Assembly (NCBI RefSeq): GCF_000308835.1
Contig: NZ_BAGN01000217.1
Coordinates: 1-56,351, forward strand
DNA length: 56,351 bases
Reading direction: 5' to 3'
From: Nocardia vinacea NBRC 16497
Lineage (GTDB): Bacteria; Actinomycetota; Actinomycetes; Mycobacteriales; Mycobacteriaceae
A program made the position numbers and the translations under genes. A model generated the notes under the pieces. It worked only from the letters and a program-made list of their open reading frames with translations, searched no databases and was not told where the DNA came from. Positions within the stretch are counted from its first letter, which is position 1, and each line of letters begins with the position of its first letter. Below, piece after piece: positions 40,182-48,654 of this stretch.

Positions 40182-40999
40182 GGTGTGACCACCGATCCCT
40201 TGCTGGATGGCTCCGTTGCCGAATGCGAGGACGTCGAGTGCTTGAGCGCCGGATGTCCGGCGGCAGTGTGCGCGGGCGCGCGGTGGGCGATGCGGCCGGA
40301 AACGGCGTGTGCGACCTCGGGCAGCGGCGGCGCATTGCGTGCGGTCTCGAACGACAGCATCTGCAACTCGACCGCCAGATCGACCCGGCGCACCTCCACC
40401 GTCTCCGGTGCGGTCAGCTCACATGGGGCAAAGCTCAGAATCGACTGCAGCCCGGAGGCGACCAGCAGATCGCAGACATCCTGTGCCGCGTCGTCGGGCA
40501 CGGTGATCACCGCGATGGTCGGCTTCAAGACGTCGATGGCCGGGGCCAGATCCGCGACATCGCCCACCACCAGACCGGCGACCGACCGGCCGATCACCTC
40601 GGGATGGCTGTCGAACATGCCGACCACGGTGAAGCCGCGCCGCCGGAACCCGCCGTAGCCCACCAGGGCCCGGCCCAGATTTCCGGCGCCGACCAGTACC
40701 ACCCGATGTCCCTGCGAGAGCCCGAGCACATCCTCGATCCTGGTGCGCAACTTGGCGACGTCATAGCCGACACCCCGAACACCGTTGGGGCCGAGGAAGG
40801 AAAGGTCCTTGCGCAACTTGGCCGAATTGACACCCGCCGCGACAGCCAGTTCCTCACTCGATACGATGGCAACACCGTCGTCGGCCAACATGGCCAGGAC
40901 CCGGAGATAGGTGGCCAGCCGCGCCACGGTGGCTTGGGGGATGTCCTTCTGCAGAGCCCTGCCGGAGACGCCACTCGGCGCCTCATGCTGCTCTGTCAC
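40178..40999 (-). CDS. rex: redox-sensing transcriptional repressor Rex
   Basis: A 273-residue Rex: winged helix with PQATVARLATYLRVLAMLAD, AVAAGVNSAKLRKDLSFLGP, and a Rossmann NAD(H) domain with VVLVGAGNLGRALVGYGGF (GxGxxG at 104-109). Rex leaves DNA when NADH rises, linking respiration to haem. GAGGAG 8 bases before the GTG at 40999 fixes the start over an upstream in-frame start. The C-terminal 60 residues are low complexity. A Rex-type box lies upstream at 41162-41179. Confidence 0.95.
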   Translation of the reverse strand: MTEQHEAPSGVSGRALQKDIPQATVARLATYLRVLAMLADDGVAIVSSEELAVAAGVNSAKLRKDLSFLGPNGVRGVGYDVAKLRTRIEDVLGLSQGHRVVLVGAGNLGRALVGYGGFRRRGFTVVGMFDSHPEVIGRSVAGLVVGDVADLAPAIDVLKPTIAVITVPDDAAQDVCDLLVASGLQSILSFAPCELTAPETVEVRRVDLAVELQMLSFETARNAPPLPEVAHAVSGRIAHRAPAHTAAGHPALKHSTSSHSATEPSSKGSVVTP

Positions 41000-41161
41000 G
41001 TCGTCGGCTCCTCGTTCCGGCCTCCGGCGAGGTCCGGTTCGTCGTTCGACCTCGGGCCCGGGGCGGTCCGGTGCCATGGTCGAAGTATTCGGAATGCTGG
41101 GTTCATTACGCGGTGGATCCGCAGCCTCGGCGAGCGGGTCGCGTGCCACCACCGTAACCGC

Positions 41162-41179
41162 TTGTGCAGCCCTTCACAA
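41162..41179 (-). promoter_or_regulatory. Rex operator (ROP)
   Basis: TTGTGCAGCCCTTCACAA fits the Rex consensus TTGTGAA-N4-TTCACAA with one mismatch. It is 163 bases upstream of the rex start and beside a possible -10 (TTACGG), so Rex probably represses its own haem operon. Confidence 0.85.
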
Positions 41180-41250
41180 AGTCGGTGAATTTGGCCTCAT
41201 TTTCCGCCGCGACCAGCAGCGCGGCGGAATCAAGCCGGATCAGCAATCGC

Positions 41251-41511
41251 TCAGCGAGTCAAGTCGGCCCGCAATCGGGGCTCGTCGACATCGAAATAGC
41301 TGTGCTCACGGCCGTCCAAAAGCACGACGGGAAGCCGGTCGCCGTACTCCGCGCGCAGGCCAGGGTCGGTTCCGGCGGCTTCGTCGACATCGACCGTCGA
41401 CGGCTCGATATCGAAATCGGCGCAGATCGCCAGGAGTTGCTCGAACGCGGTGACGCAGAGGCCGCAGCCCGATCTCGTCAGCAGCGTCACCGAATGTGTG
41501 GGATTGGTCAT
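41251..41511 (-). CDS. glutaredoxin-like protein
   Basis: An 86-residue glutaredoxin fold: TNPTHSVTLLTRSGCGLCVT (CGLC at 16-19), DFDIEPSTVDVDEAAG, RLPVVLLDGREHSYFDVDEP. This matches the DUF836-type glutaredoxins (Rv0508-like) found near hemA in mycobacteria. It probably handles a disulphide or mycothiol-linked thiol. ATG at 41511; weak GAGGGG is 15 bases upstream. It is divergent from the HAD gene and shares a region with the rex promoter. Confidence 0.85.
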   Translation of the reverse strand: MTNPTHSVTLLTRSGCGLCVTAFEQLLAICADFDIEPSTVDVDEAAGTDPGLRAEYGDRLPVVLLDGREHSYFDVDEPRLRADLTR

Positions 41512-41586
41512 GGCCGATATTAAATCCCCTCGCCACGCCCCGATCGGAGCGTGCGGTAGTGCCTTAACTGTCACCGCGGCCAGCTA

Positions 41587-42651
41587 ATGTGGTTGTGGTT
41601 CGCGCGACGGGCGGAGGTACTGGTGCCGGAACGATCGAAGGTGGCAAGGGCGGGTTTCATCGCGGGACGATTCGGTGAGTTTCCGGTGCGGTGGAATCAG
41701 GGTCGGCTCGGCCAGGGTCTGCAGGACCAGCTCGCGCGCATCTCTCGCAGCCCCTTCGGCCCGAGCGAGGAAGAGTTGCGGGCCAATCTGGCCGGTGAGG
41801 CCAGTGCCGAGGCGGCGCTGTCGCTGCACGATGCCGAACTCGCCGAAGCCGATATCGAGGCCACCGGGCCCGAAGTACCGCGGGACTTGACCGCGGCCGC
41901 ATTCTTCGATGTCGACAACACCATGGTGCAGGGTGCGTCGATCGTGCATTTCGCCCGTGGCTTGGCCGCGCGCAAATATTTCAAGACCTCCGATCTGGTG
42001 GACGTCGCCTGGAAGCAGGTGAAATTCCGGGTCACCGGTAAGGAGAACAGCACCGATATGGCCGCGGGCCGGGAGAAGGCGCTGGCATTCATCGCGGGCC
42101 GCCCGACCGCCGAACTGGCCGCACTCGGCGAGGAGATCTACGACGAGATCATCGCCGACAAGATCTGGCCCGGCACAAGGGCTTTGGCGCAGATGCACCT
42201 GGACGCCGGACAGCAGGTGTGGCTGGTGACCGCGACGCCGGTCGAGCTGGCACAGGTGATCGCGAAGCGGCTCGGACTCACCGGTGCGCTCGGCACGGTC
42301 GCCGAGAGCGTGGACGGAAAGTTCACCGGGCGATTGGTCGGCGACATCCTGCACGGACTCGGCAAGGCGCATGCGGTGCGCACACTGGCGATCCGAGAAG
42401 GCTTGAACCTCAAGCGTTGTACGGCCTACTCCGACAGCCACAACGATGTGCCGATGCTGTCGCTGGTCGGCACCGCGGTGGCGATCAATCCGGATTCGGA
42501 CCTACGCGAGGTGGCAAAGAATCGCGGCTGGGAGATCCGTGATTTCCGCACCGGACGCAAGGCAGCCAAGATCGGCGTGCCGACCGCGCTGGCACTCGGC
42601 GCCGCCGGTGGCGCGGTCGCCGCGGCGGTCACCCGGCGCCGCGAGCATTAG
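41587..42651 (+). CDS. HAD-IB family hydrolase (SerB1-like)
   Basis: A 354-residue protein. HAD motif I AAFFDVDNTMVQGASIVHFA (about 105-120), motif II VWLVTATPVEL, motif IV TAYSDSHNDVPMLSLVGTAV. HAD-IB members near phospholipid acyltransferases (as here and in Rv0505c) may dephosphorylate a lipid or serine-type phosphate; the substrate is unproven. The first 100 residues are helical and not part of the fold. The last residues are hydrophobic (ALALGAAGGAVAAAVTRRRE), suggesting membrane association. Start: ATG 41587; a GTG at 41623 is an alternative. Confidence 0.85.
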   Translation: MWLWFARRAEVLVPERSKVARAGFIAGRFGEFPVRWNQGRLGQGLQDQLARISRSPFGPSEEELRANLAGEASAEAALSLHDAELAEADIEATGPEVPRDLTAAAFFDVDNTMVQGASIVHFARGLAARKYFKTSDLVDVAWKQVKFRVTGKENSTDMAAGREKALAFIAGRPTAELAALGEEIYDEIIADKIWPGTRALAQMHLDAGQQVWLVTATPVELAQVIAKRLGLTGALGTVAESVDGKFTGRLVGDILHGLGKAHAVRTLAIREGLNLKRCTAYSDSHNDVPMLSLVGTAVAINPDSDLREVAKNRGWEIRDFRTGRKAAKIGVPTALALGAAGGAVAAAVTRRREH

Positions 42652-43679
42652 CCCGTGAACGGGTTGCGGCGCTTGGTGAGCAGTTTGTAGAGAGTCTGCT
42701 GAATGGTTTCGCGGACCTGGTCGGTGATCTCGAACATGGTCATCGGATCGTCCGCGTCCTCGGCCTCGTAGCCGGTGGTCGCGATGGGCTCGCCGAATTC
42801 GATGTACCACTTCGACGGCAGCGGCAGCGCACCGAGCGGACCCAGATGCGGGAACAGCGGTGTCACCGGGAAATACGGCACATTGAGCAGCCGGGCGAGC
42901 GGCTTGATATCGGCCAGTTTCGGATAGATCTCTTCCGAGCCGACGATCGAGCACGGAATGATCGGCGTGCCGGTGCGCACCGCCGCCGCGACGAATCCGC
43001 CGCGACCGAAGCGCTGCAGCTTGTAGCGGTCGGTGAACTGCTTACCGACGCCCTTGAAGCCCTCCGGGAACACGCCGGTCAATTCGCCTGCGCGCAAAAG
43101 CCTTTCGGCATCCGGATGGCAGGCCAGGGTGTGCCCGGCCTTGCGAGCGAGCACGCCGAGCACCGGCGTCTCGAAGAGGAGATCGGCGGCCAGCAGGCGT
43201 AGCGCGCGTTCCTTCGGATGCCGGTCGTGGATCGCCAGTTGCAGCATCAGCCCGTCGAGCGGGATGGTGCCCGCATGGTTGGCGACGATCAGCGCACCGC
43301 CGGCCTCCGGAACGTTCTCGATCCCGTTGACCTGCACACGAAACCAATAATCCGAGAGCGGGCGCAGCGCGGGCAGGATCAACGATTCCAGCAGATGCTC
43401 GTCGAAGCCGAATTCGTCGACCTGATAGTCGCCGGTGACCCGACGGCGCAGGAAATCCGCGGTGGTGCGGATCTGCTTGCCGATGGCGCCGCGCAGCATG
43501 TCCGACACCGAATGCGGCGCCGGGGGTTCGGCGGCCGCGAGACGTTCGGTCAGCGACGTCACCACCTGGCTCGGCGCGACCTCGCCGGTCACCGGCTCCG
43601 GCCAGCGCCGCGGCGTGCTCCGCTGGCGCGTTTCGATATTCAGATCGTGGAGTTGGATGACTTTCGCTACGTCATTCAT
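42648..43679 (-). CDS. lysophospholipid acyltransferase family protein (PlsC-like)
   Basis: A 343-residue acyltransferase with NHAGTIPLDGLML (H135, D142), KAGHTLACHPDAERLL, FPEGFKGVGK and PIIPCSIVGSEEIYPKL. These match PlsC motifs except that H and D are six residues apart rather than four. It corresponds to Rv0502. It probably acylates a lysophospholipid or related acceptor at the membrane surface. Its stop overlaps the HAD gene by 4 bases on the opposite strand; its ATG overlaps the galE2 stop (ATGA). Confidence 0.85.
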   Translation of the reverse strand: MNDVAKVIQLHDLNIETRQRSTPRRWPEPVTGEVAPSQVVTSLTERLAAAEPPAPHSVSDMLRGAIGKQIRTTADFLRRRVTGDYQVDEFGFDEHLLESLILPALRPLSDYWFRVQVNGIENVPEAGGALIVANHAGTIPLDGLMLQLAIHDRHPKERALRLLAADLLFETPVLGVLARKAGHTLACHPDAERLLRAGELTGVFPEGFKGVGKQFTDRYKLQRFGRGGFVAAAVRTGTPIIPCSIVGSEEIYPKLADIKPLARLLNVPYFPVTPLFPHLGPLGALPLPSKWYIEFGEPIATTGYEAEDADDPMTMFEITDQVRETIQQTLYKLLTKRRNPFTG

Positions 43680-44764
43680 GTATGTGCTCCCGTATCGGCC
43701 CCGAGCAGGCCGAGCAGTTTATGTTCTGCGGCATCGATCCACGCTGGATCGATGACGGGCCGCGACGCTGCGCCCCCGATGAAGTCGTCGAATGCCTGCA
43801 CCGTCGTCCAGCGCGGGACGAAACCGAGTTCGGCGCGCATACGGGTGGTGTCGAGACCACAGCCGAAGTGGAAATAGTCGATCTGCTCACTGGTGAAGTC
43901 CCGCATGATCGGGCCCATGATCGCGCGGCCCGCGGTACGGAAGACCAGCCATGGGATCGGCAGCTCGATCCGGCCGGCACGCCGGATCGCCTGCGATAGC
44001 ATCAGCGCGCCGTCGCCCGCGATGTTGTAGGTGCCACCGGGCGCCTGCCGGGCCGCGTGCGCCATCGCGGCGATGGCGTCCTCCTCGTGCAGCAACTGCA
44101 GCCTGGCATCGCGGCCGAGGACCGTCGGCGCGACCGGTGAACGCAGATACTGCACACCGCGCCGGGCCAATCGCGGGCCGACAATGGGCGCCAAACGCAA
44201 AATCGAAGCGGCGATATCGGGACGTCGCCGCGCGAGTCCGCGGACGAATCCTTCGATTTCGATCATGTCGCGAGCAAACCAACCACTCGGTGGGGTTCGC
44301 GCACTCATTTCTTCGGTGAATTTCGCGGGATCCTTCGCGCTGCATCCGTAGACCGCGGAGGTCGAGCGCACCACCACGCGCCGCACCGAAGGCGATTTCT
44401 GACAGACCGCGAGCAGCTGCATGGCGCCGAGCACATTGAGATCCTTCATCACCGCCCGGCCACCACCGGCCGGTGGATGCGTGAGCATCGCGGCGTGCAC
44501 CACGGTATCGACCTCATTGCCGCCGATCACCTTGCGAATCAAGGGATTTCGAATATCGGCGCGAACGAATTCGGCGCGGCCCATGCGTCGTTGCAGTTCA
44601 CGACTCGGGGTCATGGTGTCGACGGCCAGGATGTGTTCGATAGTCTGATCCTGGGCCAAACGCGCGACCACGTTGCCGCCGAAGAATCGGCTGGCACCGG
44701 TCACCATCACCACCTTGGGTGTATGTCCATCCCGTATTTCAGAACCCACCGCACCGGATCCCAA
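43676..44764 (-). CDS. NAD-dependent epimerase/dehydratase family protein (GalE2-like)
   Basis: A 362-residue extended SDR. Glycine-rich loop VTGASRFFGGNVVARLA (21-37), RSTSAVYGCSAKDP with the serine/threonine region. The usual catalytic Y-x3-K is F163-x3-M167 in GWFARDMIEIEG, so it may not catalyse the standard reaction. It matches Rv0501 by position. The C-terminal part has long hydrophobic segments. TTG at 44764 follows GGGGGG by about 9 bases; a GTG at 44749 is an alternative. Confidence 0.82.
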   Translation of the reverse strand: MGSGAVGSEIRDGHTPKVVMVTGASRFFGGNVVARLAQDQTIEHILAVDTMTPSRELQRRMGRAEFVRADIRNPLIRKVIGGNEVDTVVHAAMLTHPPAGGGRAVMKDLNVLGAMQLLAVCQKSPSVRRVVVRSTSAVYGCSAKDPAKFTEEMSARTPPSGWFARDMIEIEGFVRGLARRRPDIAASILRLAPIVGPRLARRGVQYLRSPVAPTVLGRDARLQLLHEEDAIAAMAHAARQAPGGTYNIAGDGALMLSQAIRRAGRIELPIPWLVFRTAGRAIMGPIMRDFTSEQIDYFHFGCGLDTTRMRAELGFVPRWTTVQAFDDFIGGAASRPVIDPAWIDAAEHKLLGLLGADTGAHT

Positions 44765-44900
44765 CTGTGACAGCCCCCCAATTCCATTTGCTGCGGTATC
44801 AGAGTAGCCGGTCGACTCCGCTACGCAGAGGGTATTAACCAGGATCTAACGATGACTTCAGTCACCCGATACATGAGCAACTTTCAAAATTCGCTGTTTC

Positions 44901-44934
44901 AAAAAGAAAAGCCCGCCACCAATCGGTGACGGGC
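44901..44934 (-). terminator. intrinsic terminator after the bS22 gene
   Basis: On the minus strand GCCCGTCACC-GATT-GGTGGCGGGC forms a 10-bp stem (one mismatch), followed by TTTTCTTTTT (44910-44901). It ends the transcript of the small ribosomal protein gene. Confidence 0.85.
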
Positions 44935-44956
44935 CTCTCAGCTAACGCGCAGCAAC

Positions 44957-45058
44957 TCACTTGCCGAGTTTGCGCCGCTGAACACGCGTGCGGCGAAGCA
45001 GCTTGCGGTGCTTCTTCTTCGACATGCGCTTGCGGCGCTTCTTGATCACAGAACCCAT
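44957..45058 (-). CDS. 30S ribosomal protein bS22-like (AURKAIP1/COX24 domain)
   Basis: A 33-residue, extremely basic protein: [20 protein letters not shown], then [13 protein letters not shown]. It matches the short protein that was found in the mycobacterial small subunit as bS22 (Rv0500B-like). ATG at 45058 and stop at 44957; a strong terminator follows 23 bases later. Its size escapes most gene cut-offs. Confidence 0.92.
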
Positions 45059-45227
45059 AGGGTTGTCCTCGCGTTCTCTCTACTCGGCGCGCACGCCAAT
45101 CACGTACGCCTATTTCAGCGTCCGCGCCGCCAAGCTGGCACCGGACACCACAAAGCGGTGCCGCCGGCAGGCGCACACGAACCGAGGGTTCATCCTACCG
45201 GGACACCGTCAAGCTGATGAAACCGCC

Positions 45228-45533
45228 TCATCCAGCGTCGAAGTAGGACGTCTCCAGATAGTCGTGCACCGCCTTGGCATGCACCCGGAATGAGCGACCG
45301 ACCCGTACGGCGGGCAACTCACCCGAGTGCACCAGCCGATAGACCGTCATCTTGGACACTCGCATGAGATTCGCAACCTCGGCGACGGTGAGGAACTGAG
45401 TACCTCCGCCGAGCACCGATTGCGTCGGAGTTCCCGAACCGCCTTGGGTCCGGGAATTAGCCCGGCTACCCGATGGTCCGGAACTTCCTGGCGACGTCCC
45501 TGAACTATTTGGAGACATCTTGTTAGACATCAT
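45228..45533 (-). CDS. BldC/excisionase-like helix-turn-helix protein
   Basis: A 101-residue protein with a C-terminal HTH_17 domain: QFLTVAEVANLMRVSKMTVY, RLVHSGELPAVRVGRSFRVH, AVHDYLETSYFDAG. The N-terminal 45 residues are Ser/Gly/Pro-rich. The domain matches Rv0500A, adjacent to proC in mycobacteria. Several in-frame starts exist (45533, 45530, 45515); GGAGG is about 11 bases before the first. Target unknown. Confidence 0.85.
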   Translation of the reverse strand: MMSNKMSPNSSGTSPGSSGPSGSRANSRTQGGSGTPTQSVLGGGTQFLTVAEVANLMRVSKMTVYRLVHSGELPAVRVGRSFRVHAKAVHDYLETSYFDAG

Positions 45534-45725
45534 CGCACCACTGACCTCCGGCACGTCCGCGCCGCCGGCTTCCCCACCGGCGGAACAGACACGCACGTGC
45601 TCCTTGAAGCTTAGCGGGACCAGTGGGATTACTGCGACGGGTGTGAGAAATCAGGTTTACACGCAGGGAACCGACCGGTCACCCCGTAGACGCGCGGTGT
45701 TTGATCAACGCCCACCCGAGACGCC

Positions 45726-46562
45726 TCAGGAAGCGCTGCCGCCCGCACCGTCGTTGGCACCCTGTTCGGCGGATCGTTGCTTCGCCGCGTGCAATGCCTC
45801 GAGGAAGGCCGAACGCACCCCGCCACGCTCCAATTCACGCACCGCGGCGGCGGTCGTACCCGCCGGTGAGGTCACTGCGGCACGCAGCTCGGCAGCGGTC
45901 TGCCCGGAGCTCTCGAGCAGGGCGGCCGAGCCGAGCATGGTCTGCACCACGAGCTCGGTGGCGACGTCGTGGGTCAGGCCGAGCCCGACACCGGCATCGA
46001 CCATGGCCTCGACCACCAGGAAGAAGTACGCGGGTCCGGAACCCGAGACCGCGGTCACCGCATCCATCTGCGCCTCGGTCACGGTCGCCACCTTGCCGAC
46101 CGCGGCGAGCAGCTCGGTCACCTGGGCCAGCTGTTCGGGCCGGGCATAGCGGCCCGGCGCGAGCACGCTCATGCCCTGGCCGACCAGCATCGGGGTATTC
46201 GACATCACCCGCACCACCGGGAAACCGGCGGGCAGCTTGTTCTCCAGGCGCGCCGTCGGCACACCCGCTGCCAGCGACACCAGGATCTGATCCCGGTCGG
46301 CGTCGAGTTCGGCCTTGCCGAGCTGGGTCAGGACCGTATCCACATCACCCGGCTTGACCGCGATGACCAAGACATCCGCACCGACGATCGCGTCCGCGAT
46401 CGAATCGGTGACCCGTACACCGAAGCGGTCGCCGATGAGTTCGGCCCGATCAGCGTGCGTCTCGACGACGACCAGCCCCTTCGCCGCCCGTCCGGATTCG
46501 AGCAATCCGGCGATCAACGCCTCCCCGATGCGACCGCCACCGATCACCGCAACTCTCGTCAT
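45726..46562 (-). CDS. proC: pyrroline-5-carboxylate reductase
   Basis: ProC makes proline from pyrroline-5-carboxylate with NADPH. The 278-residue protein starts MTRVAVIGGGRIGEALIAGL (Rossmann GGGRIG) and contains VSLAAGVPTARLENKLPAG, RVMSNTPMLVGQGMSVLAPG and the C-terminal signature AVSGSGPAYFFLVVEAMVDA with SPAGTTAAAVRELERGGVRS. A TAGCCT box lies 7 bases before the ATG, suggesting leaderless translation. Confidence 0.94.
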   Translation of the reverse strand: MTRVAVIGGGRIGEALIAGLLESGRAAKGLVVVETHADRAELIGDRFGVRVTDSIADAIVGADVLVIAVKPGDVDTVLTQLGKAELDADRDQILVSLAAGVPTARLENKLPAGFPVVRVMSNTPMLVGQGMSVLAPGRYARPEQLAQVTELLAAVGKVATVTEAQMDAVTAVSGSGPAYFFLVVEAMVDAGVGLGLTHDVATELVVQTMLGSAALLESSGQTAAELRAAVTSPAGTTAAAVRELERGGVRSAFLEALHAAKQRSAEQGANDGAGGSAS

Positions 46563-46576
46563 GGGCTCAAGGCTAG

Positions 46577-46612
46577 CCCGCCTCCCCGAGCCTTTTACCG
46601 GCCGCAGGTGCC
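46577..46612. repeat. 36-bp intergenic repeat, copy A
   Basis: Starts CCCGCCTCCCCGAGCCTTTT and ends CCGGCCGCAGGTGCC. It matches 52866-52901 in 31 of 36 bases. The differences in the GCC...GGC stem around TTTTACC are compensatory relative to copy B. Confidence 0.7.
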
Positions 46613-46653
46613 ACGCACTTTGCGTCCGTGGAATTGGACGAGGGGAACCGGTC

Positions 46654-47538
46654 CTATCGCGGCTGCGGCACCAGGGCGAGCTGACGGCTCTGCGCGACGA
46701 CCGCACCGGTGGAGTCGAGAATCAGCTGGTCCTCGTCGAACATGCGCTGGCCGATCTCGTGGCTGGTCGCGATGATCCGCAGCCAACCCGGGGCCGGGCG
46801 GCGGCGCAGGTAGGTGGTCATCTGAACGGTCGGGGCCCAACCGGTCTGGCCGAGGTTCGCCGGGACCGGCGGGCTCATATCGGCGGACATGATCGCGAAG
46901 TACATGGCGATATCCGGATCCTGCTGGTCACCCTCGAACGGGCGCATCCAAAGACGCAGGCGCGGTTCACCTTTCGCACCGTCGAGGAATCGGGCCCACT
47001 CGCGGTCGATGAACAGTTCGGCGCCGCGCGCCACATGGACGACCTTGCCCATCGACGAATCCCGGTAACCGACGGCGTCGGCGGGCGGTTCGATCGGCAT
47101 TTCAGCATGCTGCTGCGCGTAGATCGGGTCGGCATCATCGAGATGACCGAAGGTGAACGCGGTGCGCACCAGCGTGCGCCCGTTCTGGATCAGGTTCACA
47201 TCGACCAGGCAGATCTGGCGACCGACCTTGCGGATGTGCACCTCGTACTCGACCTCGCCCGGCTCCGGTGCACCGAGGAAATCGGAGCTCGCCGCGATGG
47301 GCGCCATGGCGACCAGGGCCGCATCGGAGGCGCGCAGCCAGCGGGTGGCCGCGGCGGCGCTGGTCGCGACCATGGTGCCGCCGTGCACCTTCGGCCCGAT
47401 AGTCCAGATTTTGTCGATGATGCCCAGGTAGCGGCCGGTATCCGGGTTGGCCGACAGCAGTTCGGTCAGTGTGCACACCCGGCTGAAGGGTGCGTCCGTC
47501 GTGATGGCCTGCTCGAGTTCGGCGGTCAGCTCCGGCAT
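46654..47538 (-). CDS. acyl-CoA thioesterase-like protein (Rv0499-like)
   Basis: A 294-residue protein with a tandem (double) hotdog arrangement: IWTIGPKVHGGTMVATSAAA, EVEYEVHIRKVGRQICLVDV, LVRTAFTFGHL, then a second module SHEIGQRMFDEDQLILDSTG and AVVAQSRQLALV. The ordering matches thioesterase TesB-type proteins; activity and substrate are not known. AGGAG 6 bases upstream of the ATG. It follows the sugar-isomerase-like gene. Confidence 0.78.
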   Translation of the reverse strand: MPELTAELEQAITTDAPFSRVCTLTELLSANPDTGRYLGIIDKIWTIGPKVHGGTMVATSAAAATRWLRASDAALVAMAPIAASSDFLGAPEPGEVEYEVHIRKVGRQICLVDVNLIQNGRTLVRTAFTFGHLDDADPIYAQQHAEMPIEPPADAVGYRDSSMGKVVHVARGAELFIDREWARFLDGAKGEPRLRLWMRPFEGDQQDPDIAMYFAIMSADMSPPVPANLGQTGWAPTVQMTTYLRRRPAPGWLRIIATSHEIGQRMFDEDQLILDSTGAVVAQSRQLALVPQPR

Positions 47539-47647
47539 CGTCACTCCTGTCGTCGGTCGGCCGCGTCGGCGAGACGCGGCGTTCGTACAGCGTAGAACGA
47601 AGCGATTCGGGACCGGAATTCCCCTCTGCCGGCAGATCGGTGCGGCG

Positions 47648-48640
47648 TCACACCTGGTTGGCGTGCGTCGGGGCCGGAGCGGGTGCGCTGAGGTGCGCTC
47701 TGGCGAAGTCCAGCGTGCGGTTGAGCATGCCCGTGCGGTCCTGGGTGGTGCGCGCGTTCTGGGTATTGATCTCGGCCACCGCGTGACCGGCGAAACCGGA
47801 GCGCAGCAGCGCCGCACACAGCTCGACACAGGGCTGGGTGCCCTCGCCGGGCACCAGATGCTCGTCATGCGCCGCACCGCGGCCGTCGGCGAGATGCAGG
47901 TGTGCGAGGCCGTGGCCCATCCGCGCGGCCAAGGCGAGCGGATCGGCACCGGCGGTCGCGGTATGTGAGAGATCCAGGGTGTAGTGCCGGAATCCGGTAT
48001 CGGTCGGATCGTAGGACGGGCTGAACGCGGTAACGCCGGGACCGGGTCCGCCGCGGCGCTCCAGCCGCTTCACCGACCCGGATTTGCGGCCGAAAAGGGT
48101 GTCCGCGCGCATGGGGAACATATTCTCCACCGCGACGATGACGTGGCTGTGCTCCTCGAGCTCCGCCACCTGATCGGCGAAGCCCTGCGCATATCTGCGC
48201 TGCCAGCGGAACGGCGGATGCACCACCACGGTGCCCGCGCCGAGCGCCTCGGCCGTGCGCACACTGCGCTCGAGTTTGGCCACCGGATCCGAGCCCCACA
48301 CCCGCTGCGAGATCAGCAGGCACGGTGCGTGGATCGCAAGTACCGGCACACCGTATTTGCGGGAATAGGCCTGGACCGTGGCGATGCTCTGGCTGGCCGG
48401 CTCGGCCCAGACCATCAATTCGATACCGTCGTAACCGATTTCGGCCGCGTATCGGAAGGCCGCCTCGGTGTTCTGCGGATAGACCGAGGCCGTCGAGAGA
48501 CCGACGAGGATCTGCTGACCGCCGGATCCGCCGGTCGCTTCGACCGGCGTATCGGGTTCGGTACGCACGTCGGGATCGGGAGCGGGCCCCCTGGCCACGC
48601 TCGCCGTTCTGGTGTCGTCCGCCTGCCCGATGTTCCCCAC
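47648..48640 (-). CDS. xylose-isomerase-like TIM-barrel protein (Rv0498-like)
   Basis: A 330-residue protein: 45-residue disordered N-terminus, then IGYDGIELMVWAEPASQSIA, VLAIHAPCLLISQRVWGSDP, GTVVVHPPFRWQRRYAQGFA, VIVAVENMFPM, LSHTATAGADP, HLHLADGRGAAHDEHLVPGE, VAEINTQNART. These carry the metal-ligand E, H, D, H, E pattern of the AP-endonuclease/xylose-isomerase-like barrel. The substrate is unknown. The GTG start at 48640 has GGAGCAGG upstream. Confidence 0.82.
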   Translation of the reverse strand: MGNIGQADDTRTASVARGPAPDPDVRTEPDTPVEATGGSGGQQILVGLSTASVYPQNTEAAFRYAAEIGYDGIELMVWAEPASQSIATVQAYSRKYGVPVLAIHAPCLLISQRVWGSDPVAKLERSVRTAEALGAGTVVVHPPFRWQRRYAQGFADQVAELEEHSHVIVAVENMFPMRADTLFGRKSGSVKRLERRGGPGPGVTAFSPSYDPTDTGFRHYTLDLSHTATAGADPLALAARMGHGLAHLHLADGRGAAHDEHLVPGEGTQPCVELCAALLRSGFAGHAVAEINTQNARTTQDRTGMLNRTLDFARAHLSAPAPAPTHANQV

Positions 48641-48654
48641 AGCCTGCTCCCTGC

